Part shown: in pieces, positions 32,925-39,844 of the stretch
Numbering within the stretch: position 1 is the stretch's first letter
How the letters are laid out: every line of letters begins with the position of its first letter
Source of the DNA: Kibdelosporangium aridum
GTDB lineage: Bacteria; Actinomycetota; Actinomycetes; Mycobacteriales; Pseudonocardiaceae
Assembly: GCF_900176515.1 (NCBI RefSeq)
Contig: NZ_FWXV01000010.1
Location: forward strand, 372,001-436,000
Direction of reading: 5' to 3'
Length of the DNA: 64,000 nt
Notes under the pieces: model-generated
Database searches by the model: none
Told to the model about the DNA's origin: nothing
The model's input: the letters and a program-made list of their open reading frames with translations, nothing else
Made by a program: the position numbers and the translations under genes

Positions 32925-34280
32925 ATGTTCGTCAAGATCGCCGCAGCGATCATCCCGTTGGCGGTGGCCGTTCCGGCGCCCGCCACCGCGGCCACCGCCC
33001 AGACATGCGCCCCGATTGGCGTATCCGCGCCATCCGGAGCCAAGGTCGAGTCCGTCACGGCTGTTGCCCAAGCGTCCTTCTGCGACATCACGGTCACGCT
33101 GAACCACAAGGGCGCCAACGATCATGTCCGCGTCAAAGTCCTGCTACCCACCCAGTGGAACGGCCGGTTCCAGGCCATCGGCGGCGCCGGGTACTCGGCA
33201 GGCGACTTCGGCGCCGGACTGACCGCCGCAGCGGCCAGCGGGTACGCAGCCGCGTCAACGGACGCGGGCGTGCCCTTGGATTTCCTCGACACCTCATGGG
33301 GTTTGTTGCCCAATGGCCGCGTGAACCACCCGTTACTGGAGAACTTCGCGTCCCGGTCGCTGCACGACCTGGCGGTCGTCGGTAAACAGGTGACGCAGAA
33401 GTTCTACGGGCGCATGGCGTCCTATTCGTACTGGAACGGCTGTTCCACCGGTGGCCGCCAGGGATACATGGAGGCACAGCGGTTCCCGGACGACTTCGAC
33501 GGCATCCTGGCCACCGCACCAGCGGTCAGCTGGGACCGGTTCGCCGTCGCGACCATCTGGCCTCAGGTGGTGATGAACGAGGAGAACAACTTCCCCAGCC
33601 CGTGCGAGTTCAAGGCATTCCAGGACGCCGCACTGCAGGGGATCACTGACCCCAAACAGCTGATCGGCAAGAAGATCCTCTGCGAAGGCAAGGAAATTAC
33701 CATCTCGGCCGAGGACGCGAACGTCGTCAGGAAGATCTGGGACGGCCCGCAGCCGCTGTGGGCGGGACTGCCCAAGGGCGCTTCGTTCGACGGGCTCGCG
33801 TCCACTGTGCAGGACGCTCAGGGCAACTGGTTCGCACCGGGCTTCCCGGTCGCGGCGAACTGGATCAAGACGTTCGTCAAGCAGGACCCGGGCTTCGACA
33901 CCAGCACGCTGACGTACCGGGACTTCTACGCGGTGTTCTTCGCCTCGCAGCTGAAGTACAACCACATCATCGGAACGGACTCGCCCGACCTGTCGGCGTT
34001 CCGCAAGTCCGGCGGCAAGCTGCTCACCTGGCACGGACTGGCCGACCAGCTGATCCCGCCGCACGGGACGGTGAACTACCGCAAGCAAGTTGACCGGGTG
34101 ATGGGCGGCCACCAGCGCGTTGACGAGTTCTACCGGGTGTTCCTGGCCCCGGGTGTCGCGCACTGCCAAGGCGGCCCGGTGCCCGTCGACGCCTTCGGGG
34201 CGTTGGTGAACTGGGTGGAGCACGGGAAGGCGCCGGAGACATTGCCTGCCTCCGACGGATCCCAGATTCCGCGCTACTGA
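32925..34280 (+). CDS. Secreted tannase/feruloyl-esterase family protein
   Basis: The protein has 451 residues. The signal peptide is MFVKIAAAIIPLAVAVPAPATAATA. The tannase fold shows the nucleophile elbow YWNGCSTGGRQGYMEA (G-C-S-T-G-G), the acid in TWHGLADQLIPPHGT and the His in FLAPGVAHCQGGP. The paired Cys residues flanking the Ser and His match the CS-D-HC arrangement of this family. Substrates are expected to be phenolic esters or MHET-like aromatic esters. AGAAGGG precedes the ATG at 32925. A bidirectional hairpin terminator follows at 34288. Confidence 0.88.
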   Translation: MFVKIAAAIIPLAVAVPAPATAATAQTCAPIGVSAPSGAKVESVTAVAQASFCDITVTLNHKGANDHVRVKVLLPTQWNGRFQAIGGAGYSAGDFGAGLTAAAASGYAAASTDAGVPLDFLDTSWGLLPNGRVNHPLLENFASRSLHDLAVVGKQVTQKFYGRMASYSYWNGCSTGGRQGYMEAQRFPDDFDGILATAPAVSWDRFAVATIWPQVVMNEENNFPSPCEFKAFQDAALQGITDPKQLIGKKILCEGKEITISAEDANVVRKIWDGPQPLWAGLPKGASFDGLASTVQDAQGNWFAPGFPVAANWIKTFVKQDPGFDTSTLTYRDFYAVFFASQLKYNHIIGTDSPDLSAFRKSGGKLLTWHGLADQLIPPHGTVNYRKQVDRVMGGHQRVDEFYRVFLAPGVAHCQGGPVPVDAFGALVNWVEHGKAPETLPASDGSQIPRY

Positions 34281-34287
34281 GTTGTGG

Positions 34288-34312
34288 CGGGGCTCGCACT
34301 GGGCGAGCCCCG
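34288..34312. terminator. Bidirectional hairpin terminator
   Basis: CGGGGCTCGC (34288-34297) pairs perfectly with GCGAGCCCCG (34303-34312) around a 5-base loop. It lies between the convergent tannase-like and hydrolase genes and can serve both. Confidence 0.85.
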
Positions 34313-34317
34313 TCCTT

Positions 34318-35034
34318 TCACCGCACCGACTTCGCGGCCGCGAGAATCAGATTGGCCACCTCAAGCGGACGTGACACCGTCACCGCGTGCGAGGCGCCCT
34401 CCAGCTCGACGGCCTCCCGTGCATCCGCCCGCTGCGCCATGAACCGCTGCGCCTCCAAGGGAATGTTCTTGTCAGCGGCCGGGATCAGGAACCACGAGGG
34501 CGTCTCGCGCCACGCAGGCTCGCCCGCTCCCTGTGACAACGCCACATCCCGAATCGGCCGTTGCGTGACGGCCATCAACGCAGCCTCACCAGCCGGGACG
34601 TCGGCAGCGAACTGCTGGCGGAAAAGCTCCTGCTTGATCGACAGGTCAGTGGAGCCGTCGTCCAGCGTGGTCGGGTTGAGCGTGTCCCCAAGGGTGCTGC
34701 CCGGGTACTTGTTCGACAGCTCCAGCGCGGATTCTCCCTCGACAGGCGCGAACGCCGCGACGTACACCAGCGCCTTCACCTGTTTGTTGCCTGTCGCAGC
34801 GCCGGAGATCAGCATGCCGCCGTAGGAATGTCCGGCGAGGACGATCGGCCCTTCGATGCCCGCGAGCACCTCGCGGAGGTAGCCGACGTCGCCCGCCAAG
34901 CTGCGCAGCGGGTTGGCCACCCCGACCACCGGATAACCCTGATCCTGCAGCTTGACGACAACGCCGTTCCAACTGGCCGACTCGGCGAAAGCGCCGTGTA
35001 CCAACACAATCGTCGGCTTCTGCCTGTTGCTCAT
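34318..35034 (-). CDS. Cytoplasmic alpha/beta hydrolase (twin of 35080-35895)
   Basis: This 238-residue alpha/beta hydrolase has PTIVLVHGAFAESASWN (oxyanion), IVLAGHSYGGMLISGAA with the G-H-S-Y-G nucleophile elbow, and LEGASHAVTVSRP with the catalytic His. There is no signal peptide. It is about 70% identical by eye to the secreted hydrolase encoded 45 bp upstream on the same strand, so the pair arose by tandem duplication with gain or loss of a signal peptide. The ATG at 35034 has GGAG eight bases upstream; a GTG at 35043 is possible. Esterase or salicylate-esterase-like activity is plausible. Confidence 0.85.
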   Translation of the reverse strand: MSNRQKPTIVLVHGAFAESASWNGVVVKLQDQGYPVVGVANPLRSLAGDVGYLREVLAGIEGPIVLAGHSYGGMLISGAATGNKQVKALVYVAAFAPVEGESALELSNKYPGSTLGDTLNPTTLDDGSTDLSIKQELFRQQFAADVPAGEAALMAVTQRPIRDVALSQGAGEPAWRETPSWFLIPAADKNIPLEAQRFMAQRADAREAVELEGASHAVTVSRPLEVANLILAAAKSVR

Positions 35035-35079
35035 TTCAATCACTCCATTGTAGTCAGGTAATGCCAGTCCAAGCCGTTG

Positions 35080-35895
35080 TCAGCGGACGGACTTCGCCGC
35101 CTCGATGATCAGATCGGCAGTCTCAAGTGGACGAGACACCGCCACCGAGTGCGAAGCTCCCCGGATCTCCACGACGTCGCGTGCGTTGGCGCGCTCGGCC
35201 ATGAACTGCTGCGCCGCCAAGGGGATGTTCTTGTCCGCGGTCGGGATCAGGAACCACGACGGGAGGTTGTGCCACGCCGCCTCGGTCGCCTTCTGGGTCA
35301 ACGCCACGTCACGCACCGGCCGCTGCGTTGCCGCCGCCAGCGCGGCCTCGTCCCGTGACACGTCCGCGGCGAACTGCGCACGGAACTTGTCCGGCTTGAT
35401 CGACAGGTCATTGCTGCCGTCACCCAACGGGTTCGAGTTCAACGTCGGGCCCAGCGTGCTGCCCGGGAACTTGTTGGAGAGCTCAAGCGCGGACTCGCCC
35501 TTCTCCGGCGCGAACGCCGCGATGTACGCCAGCGCCTTCACCTGCGAGTTGCCCGCTGCCGCACCGGAGATCACCGCACCGCCGTAGGAGTGGCCCACGA
35601 GAACGATCGGACCGTGGATCCCGGCCAGCACCTGGCGCAGGTAGTTGATGTCGCCTTCCAAGCTGCGCAACGGGTTCGCGGCCGCGACAACGGGATAACC
35701 CTTCTTCTGCAGCCTGGCGATCACGCCGTTCCAGCTCGCCGACTCGGCGAAAGCACCGTGCACCAGCACAATCGTCGGCTTCGGCTTGGCACCGGCGTCC
35801 GCCATCGGCGTGGCGGAAGCCGCGAGCGGCAGGATCACCGCGGAAGCGAACACGGCGGCAGCGGCCAGAACCCCGAACCTCTTGAGCTTGCCCAT
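35080..35895 (-). CDS. Secreted alpha/beta hydrolase (twin of 34318-35034)
   Basis: The protein has 271 residues. The signal peptide is MGKLKRFGVLAAAAVFASAVILPLAASA. An alpha/beta hydrolase core follows with PTIVLVHGAFAESASWN, LVGHSYGGAVISGAA (Ser nucleophile) and IRGASHSVAVSRP (His). The Met at 35895 (with GAGGGGTTG upstream) is preferred over an in-frame ATG 14 codons earlier. An AATCG-N4-CGATT operator lies 18 bp upstream. Both twins are probably one transcript controlled from there, with the OhrR-like MarR encoded at 36302 as candidate regulator. Confidence 0.87.
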   Translation of the reverse strand: MGKLKRFGVLAAAAVFASAVILPLAASATPMADAGAKPKPTIVLVHGAFAESASWNGVIARLQKKGYPVVAAANPLRSLEGDINYLRQVLAGIHGPIVLVGHSYGGAVISGAAAGNSQVKALAYIAAFAPEKGESALELSNKFPGSTLGPTLNSNPLGDGSNDLSIKPDKFRAQFAADVSRDEAALAAATQRPVRDVALTQKATEAAWHNLPSWFLIPTADKNIPLAAQQFMAERANARDVVEIRGASHSVAVSRPLETADLIIEAAKSVR

Positions 35896-35912
35896 CTCAA
35901 CCCCTCCAGTTA

Positions 35913-35940
35913 AATCGTGTGCGATTAGATCGTACACGAC
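35913..35940. promoter_or_regulatory. OhrR/MarR-type palindromic operator
   Basis: AATCGTGTGCGATT (35913-35926) is a dyad AATCG-N4-CGATT. With ATCGTACACGA (35929-35939) it forms a larger inverted repeat, TCGTGTGCGAT / ATCGTACACGA (10 of 11 pairs, 3-bp spacer). It sits just upstream of the hydrolase pair. The shape fits sites bound by OhrR-type MarR dimers. Confidence 0.72.
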
Positions 35941-36301
35941 TGAAATTAGCAGTGCGAACCACTCTTGAAAAGGTCGCGCACGATGTAATTCAGGTCACTA
36001 CAGCTTTGACCTGTGGATTTCCCGCCAGGCGGCCGGTTGACGGACTAGCGACGAGCACGTGGAGTGACCACTTCTCGCCGCAAGATCACGCACCGCGAAC
36101 TGTCAGACCCCACCGGTAACGTTGAAATCAGGGGCTCCCCTGGATGGCGGGCTTTGGCGGGAGTGAAGCAAGCGGGGCCGCCTGAGGTCCAGCCACGGCT
36201 TCGGCGCCGAAGCTAAGCCGGAACGCAGATCCCGCGGTGCGGCAAAGTGCATTTCACAGTGCCGGAGTGGTGGACACGCCCTCAGCGCACCAGGTCGCGG
36301 C
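35941..36301. other. Non-coding stretch
   Basis: This 361-bp stretch lies between the hydrolase operator and the MarR stop and contains no credible gene. It has a perfect 16-bp palindrome GCTTCGGCGCCGAAGC (36198-36213) and a short AGGGGctCCCCT hairpin near 36129. Either could end the MarR transcript. Confidence 0.5.
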
Positions 36302-36772
36302 TTAGCTCGTGGCGCCAGAGCGGACTCGGTGCAGCATCTTGCGCAGCACTGCGATCTCCTCGTCGTCCATCCCGAGGGCCGCGCCGAGTTCACCGGTCAT
36401 CTCGTGCGACAGCCAGCGCAACTTCTTGCCCTCGTCGGTGAGCTGGACGAGGACCGAGCGTTCGTCGGCCGGGTTGGTCACGCGGACCAGCAGGCCCGCC
36501 TTCTCCATCCGCTTCACCAGCGGCGACATCGTGTTCGACTCGAGGTCGAGTCGTTGCGCGAGTGCGCCCATCGGCTGTTCGTCCTGCTCCCAGAGCAGAG
36601 TCAGTACCAGAAACTGGGGGTACGTCAGGCCCGTGCGCTCGAGAAACGGCCGGTAGAAGGCCGTCACCGCGCGGGAGGTCGCGTACAGGTCAAAGCAGAG
36701 CAGGTCCCCCACTGTCGCCGGCGCATTCGACTCGCTCACCCCACACAGGTTACTCGCGGCTGTTACATTCAA
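36302..36772 (-). CDS. MarR-family regulator, OhrR-like
   Basis: This 156-residue winged-helix regulator has GDLLCFDLYATSRAVTAFYRP, GLTYPQFLVLTLLWE, MGALAQRLDLESNTMSPLVKR and the wing LVRVTNPADERSVLVQLT. The L-C-F-x-L-Y segment with its single Cys is the redox-sensing site of OhrR. If translation starts at the GTG at 36739 this Cys is residue 15, as in well-known OhrR proteins; from the ATG at 36772 it is residue 26. Neither start has a clear ribosome site. Organic peroxides would oxidise the Cys and release DNA. The likely target is the operator at 35913. Confidence 0.85.
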   Translation of the reverse strand: MNVTAASNLCGVSESNAPATVGDLLCFDLYATSRAVTAFYRPFLERTGLTYPQFLVLTLLWEQDEQPMGALAQRLDLESNTMSPLVKRMEKAGLLVRVTNPADERSVLVQLTDEGKKLRWLSHEMTGELGAALGMDDEEIAVLRKMLHRVRSGATS

Positions 36773-36807
36773 TGATCAGTAGACGCGAGTGAGGAGTCAC
36801 TTCTCTC

Positions 36808-36840
36808 ATGCTGGTGGCTGAGGACGACATCTCCGGGTGA
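36808..36840 (+). CDS. Possible 10-residue leader peptide upstream of the ABC-F gene
   Basis: The ATG at 36808 opens MLVAEDDISG with a TGA ending at 36840. A GAGGAG ribosome site lies at 36791-36796. The frame stops 76 bp before the ABC-F ATG and 14 bp before a long hairpin. Leader peptides of this size control many antibiotic-resistance ABC-F genes by ribosome stalling. That role here is inference. Confidence 0.45.
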   Translation: MLVAEDDISG

Positions 36841-36854
36841 GCCCGGTTGGTCGA

Positions 36855-36878
36855 GCGGTGCGCCTGTGGCGACACCGC
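36855..36878 (+). promoter_or_regulatory. Attenuator-like hairpin in the ABC-F leader
   Basis: GCGGTGCGCC (36855-36864), a TGT loop, and GGCG-A-CACCGC (36868-36878) give a 10-bp stem with one bulged A. It lies between the leader peptide and the ABC-F start. There is no T-run, so it could act on transcription or translation. Confidence 0.5.
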
Positions 36879-36916
36879 CCCAAGTCATGTCCTGACCACA
36901 CTCGCGAACGAGAGCC

Positions 36917-38512
36917 ATGTCCAAGATCATTTGTTTTGCCCTGTCCTTTTCCTGGTCGGACGGCACACCTGTGTTCACCGACCTCAGCTTCACCGTCAAC
37001 ACCGGCCGCACCGGCCTGGTCGCCCCCAACGGCGCAGGTAAGAGCACTCTGCTCAGGCTGATCGCCGGTGAGTACGAACCGCTCAGCGGGTCCGTTTCGG
37101 TCGACGGCGTCCTGGGCTATCTGCCGCAGACCCTTCCGCTGGCCGGTGAGCCGACCGTGGCGCAGGTGCTGGAGATCGCACCGCTCCTGCACGCGCTCAG
37201 GGCCATCGAGTCGGGCGATGCCAGCGAGGAGCACTTCACCGTCATCGGCAACGACTGGGACATCGAGGAACGCGCCCGCGCCGAGCTCGACCGGCTCGGG
37301 CTGGGCGGCGTCGATCTCGATCGGACGATCGGGACGTTGTCCGGCGGCCAGATCGTGTCCCTTGGCCTGGCCGCACAGCTGCTCAAGCAGCCGGACGTGC
37401 TGCTGCTCGACGAACCGACGAACAACCTGGACCGCGACGCCCGGCGCCGGTTGTACGACGTGCTCGGCGATTGGAAGGGCTGCCTGCTGCTGGTCAGCCA
37501 CGATCGCACGTTGCTCGACCGGATGGACCGGATCGCCGAGCTCGACCACGGCGAGATCCGGTTCTACGGCGGCAACTTCGCCGAGTACGAGGCTGCCAAG
37601 CAGTCGGCGCGCGAGGTGGCGGAGAAGAACCTGCGCAACGCCGAGCAGGAGCTCAAACGAGAGAAGCGGGAGCTTCAGCAGGCCAGGGAACGGGCCGCCC
37701 GGCGGGCGAGCACCGGTGCCAGGACGAACGCCGACATCCCGAGGATCATCAAGGGCGGTCTGCAAAGGCGCGCCCAGGAGTCCGCAGGCAAGGCCAACAC
37801 CATGCACTCGCAACGCCTGGACGTCGCCAAGGCCAAAGTGGACGAAGCCGACCGCGCCCTGCGTGAAGACCAGACCATCGCACTGTCCTTGCCTGACACG
37901 ACAGTTCCGGCCGGGCGAACAGTGTTCCACGGTCAGCGCATGCAGGTCCGTTCGCTGTTCGCGGGCGACGGCATCGACCTGTCGATCCGCGGCCCGGAAC
38001 GGATCGCCTTGACCGGCGCCAACGGTGTCGGCAAGTCGACACTGCTCCAGCTGATCGCGGGCATCCAACCACCGGACAGCGGGTTGATGACGCGCGCCGA
38101 CGGCCGGGTCGCCTACCTCTCCCAGAAGCTCGACCTGCTCGACCTGGACAGGTCCACAATGGAGAACCTGGAGTCCGCAGCCCCGCATCTGCCGTTGTCG
38201 GACAAGATGAACCTGTTGGCACGCTTCCTGTTCCGTGGTGACCGCGCCAAGCTGCCGGTCAGCGTGCTCTCCGGCGGAGAACGCCTGCGGGCGACGCTGT
38301 TGTGCGTGCTCTGCGCCGAACCCGCGCCACAGTTGCTGTTGCTCGACGAACCGACCAACAACTTGGACCTGACCAGCGTGGAGCAGCTGACCAGCGCACT
38401 GAACGCCTACCAGGGCGCCTTCGTGATCGTCAGCCACGACGACCGGTTCCTCGCGGATGTCGGCGTGAACCGCCGGCTGGAACTGGCCGACGGCACACTC
38501 ACCGAGATCTGA
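36917..38512 (+). CDS. ABC-F family ATPase (ribosome-associated)
   Basis: This 531-residue soluble protein has two ABC domains and no membrane segments. Domain 1 has Walker A APNGAGKSTLL, signature LSGGQ and LLLDEPTNNLD. A charged coiled-coil linker follows (residues ~225-310, LKREKRELQQARERAARRAS). Domain 2 has GANGVGKSTLL, LSGGERLRATLL, LLLDEPTNNLDL and SHDDRFL. This is the ABC-F layout, in which the linker reaches into the ribosomal E-site and can dislodge antibiotics or regulate elongation. The leader peptide and hairpin upstream support antibiotic-inducible control and hence a resistance role. The gene diverges from the OhrR-like regulator. Confidence 0.88.
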   Translation: MSKIICFALSFSWSDGTPVFTDLSFTVNTGRTGLVAPNGAGKSTLLRLIAGEYEPLSGSVSVDGVLGYLPQTLPLAGEPTVAQVLEIAPLLHALRAIESGDASEEHFTVIGNDWDIEERARAELDRLGLGGVDLDRTIGTLSGGQIVSLGLAAQLLKQPDVLLLDEPTNNLDRDARRRLYDVLGDWKGCLLLVSHDRTLLDRMDRIAELDHGEIRFYGGNFAEYEAAKQSAREVAEKNLRNAEQELKREKRELQQARERAARRASTGARTNADIPRIIKGGLQRRAQESAGKANTMHSQRLDVAKAKVDEADRALREDQTIALSLPDTTVPAGRTVFHGQRMQVRSLFAGDGIDLSIRGPERIALTGANGVGKSTLLQLIAGIQPPDSGLMTRADGRVAYLSQKLDLLDLDRSTMENLESAAPHLPLSDKMNLLARFLFRGDRAKLPVSVLSGGERLRATLLCVLCAEPAPQLLLLDEPTNNLDLTSVEQLTSALNAYQGAFVIVSHDDRFLADVGVNRRLELADGTLTEI

Positions 38513-38522
38513 CCGCCACCAT

Positions 38523-38601
38523 CAGGAACACCACAGGCCGGGGCTCTACGCGGATCCGGACGTCTTCATACAAGATCGTCGGCACGCATGTGGTGTTCCT
38601 G
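38523..38601. repeat. 13-bp perfect inverted repeat upstream of a MarR gene
   Basis: CAGGAACACCACA (38523-38535) and TGTGGTGTTCCTG (38589-38601) are exact complements separated by 53 bp. They bracket the region between the ABC-F stop and the MarR ATG at 38634. They could be two operator half-regions allowing looping, or the stem of a large terminator hairpin. Confidence 0.7.
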
Positions 38602-38633
38602 CCAACCGGTGTGGTGATTCGTAGACTGGCGGC

Positions 38634-39104
38634 ATGCCCGGCACCCCGGAACCCCGCTGGCTGACGCCGGAAGAACTCGCCGCATGGCGGTCTTTCTCGC
38701 TGATGATGTCCATGCTGACGACCGCTTTGGACAGTCAGCTGCAGCGGGATTCCCAGCTGAGTTACGTCGAGTACTACACGCTCGCCGGTCTGTCCGAGTC
38801 GCCGGAGTGGACCATGCGGATCAGCGAGCTGGCTGTGTTCGTCAACGCCGAGTTGTCCCGGATGTCGCACTTGATCAAGCGGTTGGAGGGGCGCGGGTTC
38901 GTACGCCGGGAAGCCGACCCGACCGATGGCCGGTACACCAACGCCATCCTCACCGAGGATGGCCACGAGCACCTCGTCCGCGCCGCGCCCGGGCATGTCT
39001 CGGCCGTACGGCGGCTGGTGATCGACGCGCTCGACCCAGCCGCGCTGCGGGCGCTGCGGTCCACTTCGGACGCCGTCATCGGCAGGATGATGACCGACCA
39101 GTAG
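38634..39104 (+). CDS. MarR-family transcription regulator
   Basis: This 156-residue winged-helix protein has a dimerisation N-terminus (LAAWRSFSLMMSMLTTALDSQL). Its recognition region is MRISELAVFVNAELSRMSHLIKRLE and the wing is FVRREADPTDGRYTNAILT. It has no Cys suited to redox sensing, so a small ligand is more likely. It is encoded just after the ABC-F ATPase and could regulate it or itself through the 13-bp inverted repeat upstream. A hairpin terminator overlaps its stop codon. Confidence 0.87.
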   Translation: MPGTPEPRWLTPEELAAWRSFSLMMSMLTTALDSQLQRDSQLSYVEYYTLAGLSESPEWTMRISELAVFVNAELSRMSHLIKRLEGRGFVRREADPTDGRYTNAILTEDGHEHLVRAAPGHVSAVRRLVIDALDPAALRALRSTSDAVIGRMMTDQ

Positions 39105-39139
39105 GTCCGGCCTCGCGTGGGGGAAGACGAGGCCGGACC
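39104..39139. terminator. Bidirectional hairpin terminator
   Basis: GGTCCGGCCTCG (39104-39115) pairs perfectly with CGAGGCCGGACC (39128-39139) around a 12-base loop. It lies between the convergent MarR and VOC genes. Confidence 0.85.
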
Positions 39140-39149
39140 CGTGCGGTGA

Positions 39150-39539
39150 TCAGGCCTCCGTGGCGATCTTCCACAGATATCCGTCCGGGTCGCTGAACCA
39201 GGCGTCGTATCCGCCCCACTCAGCGGCGACGGCCGCCTTAACCACGGTGGCTCCGGCGGCCTCCGCGTTGCGCAGTGCCTCGTCGACCTCTTCGCGGGTG
39301 TCGGTGAGGTAGTGGAACGAAACACCGCGGAACCCGGACCCCTCCGGGGAGACGCCGGCGTCCTGCGCGTGTGCCTCCCACTCGTAGAGCGCCAGCTTCG
39401 AGGAGCCGTCGCCGAGGCTGCACCGCGCGAAGCCAGGGAAGTCCTGCTCGACCGTGGCACCCATGCCCTCGACGTAGAACTTCTTGGCGCGGTCCACATC
39501 CTTCACGCCGAGCATGATCACGCTCGCCTGCAACGACAC
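39150..39539 (-). CDS. VOC (glyoxalase/bleomycin-resistance) family protein
   Basis: This 129-residue single-module VOC protein has SVIMLGVKDVDRAKKFYVEGMG at the N-terminus, FRGVSFHYLTDTREEVDEALR with a ligand His, and AEWGGYDAWFSDPDGYLWKIATEA at the C-terminus. VOC proteins isomerise, cleave or bind small molecules using a metal; the substrate here is unknown. It is convergent with the MarR gene and divergent from the beta-helix glycosidase operon. Confidence 0.87.
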   Translation of the reverse strand: MSLQASVIMLGVKDVDRAKKFYVEGMGATVEQDFPGFARCSLGDGSSKLALYEWEAHAQDAGVSPEGSGFRGVSFHYLTDTREEVDEALRNAEAAGATVVKAAVAAEWGGYDAWFSDPDGYLWKIATEA

Positions 39540-39786
39540 TGTTCTCTCCTTACTCCCGGTGTATGTGTGGCTCCGTCAGGTCCACGCACGGTCACGGTAT
39601 TGCCGACGGCACACCCAGCGCTTCTCGATTCCTGATCAGTCTTGGCCGGCCGGGAGGTTTCTTTCCCACTCTTGCCCCAGCCGATCCGGCGAGATAAAAC
39701 CGGCCTTCCGGGCATGGCGCTGAACCGATCCAAGCGGTAGAAATATCCGATCCCTCCATCCGTCGCCCGGCTGTGGCGGAGCGAGC

Positions 39787-39802
39787 GAGAGAGCGCTCTC
39801 TC
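39787..39802. promoter_or_regulatory. CebR-like LacI-family operator, with a second site inside the gene start
   Basis: GAGAGAGCGCTCTCTC is a perfect 16-bp palindrome 42 bp before the ATG at 39845. It shares the GAGCGCTC core of the TGGGAGCGCTCCCA box bound by CebR/CelR in actinomycetes. A second match, TGGGAGCGCTTACA (39871-39884, 12 of 14), lies within the signal-peptide codons. No LacI gene is adjacent. Confidence 0.75.
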
Positions 39803-39844
39803 ACGCGTGTTTCGCCGAGCGGGCCTGGAGAAACAGGCAGGTCG

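Noticed and set aside
36198..36213. GCTTCGGCGCCGAAGC as a regulator site
   Set aside because: It is a perfect palindrome but is built of common high-GC steps, far from any start. More likely a weak transcript-end hairpin, so noted only in the intergenic entry.
36806..38437. Minus-strand frame of 543 codons opposite the ABC-F gene
   Set aside because: Its composition is a mirror of the ABC-F codons. The plus strand carries both Walker sets and signature motifs.
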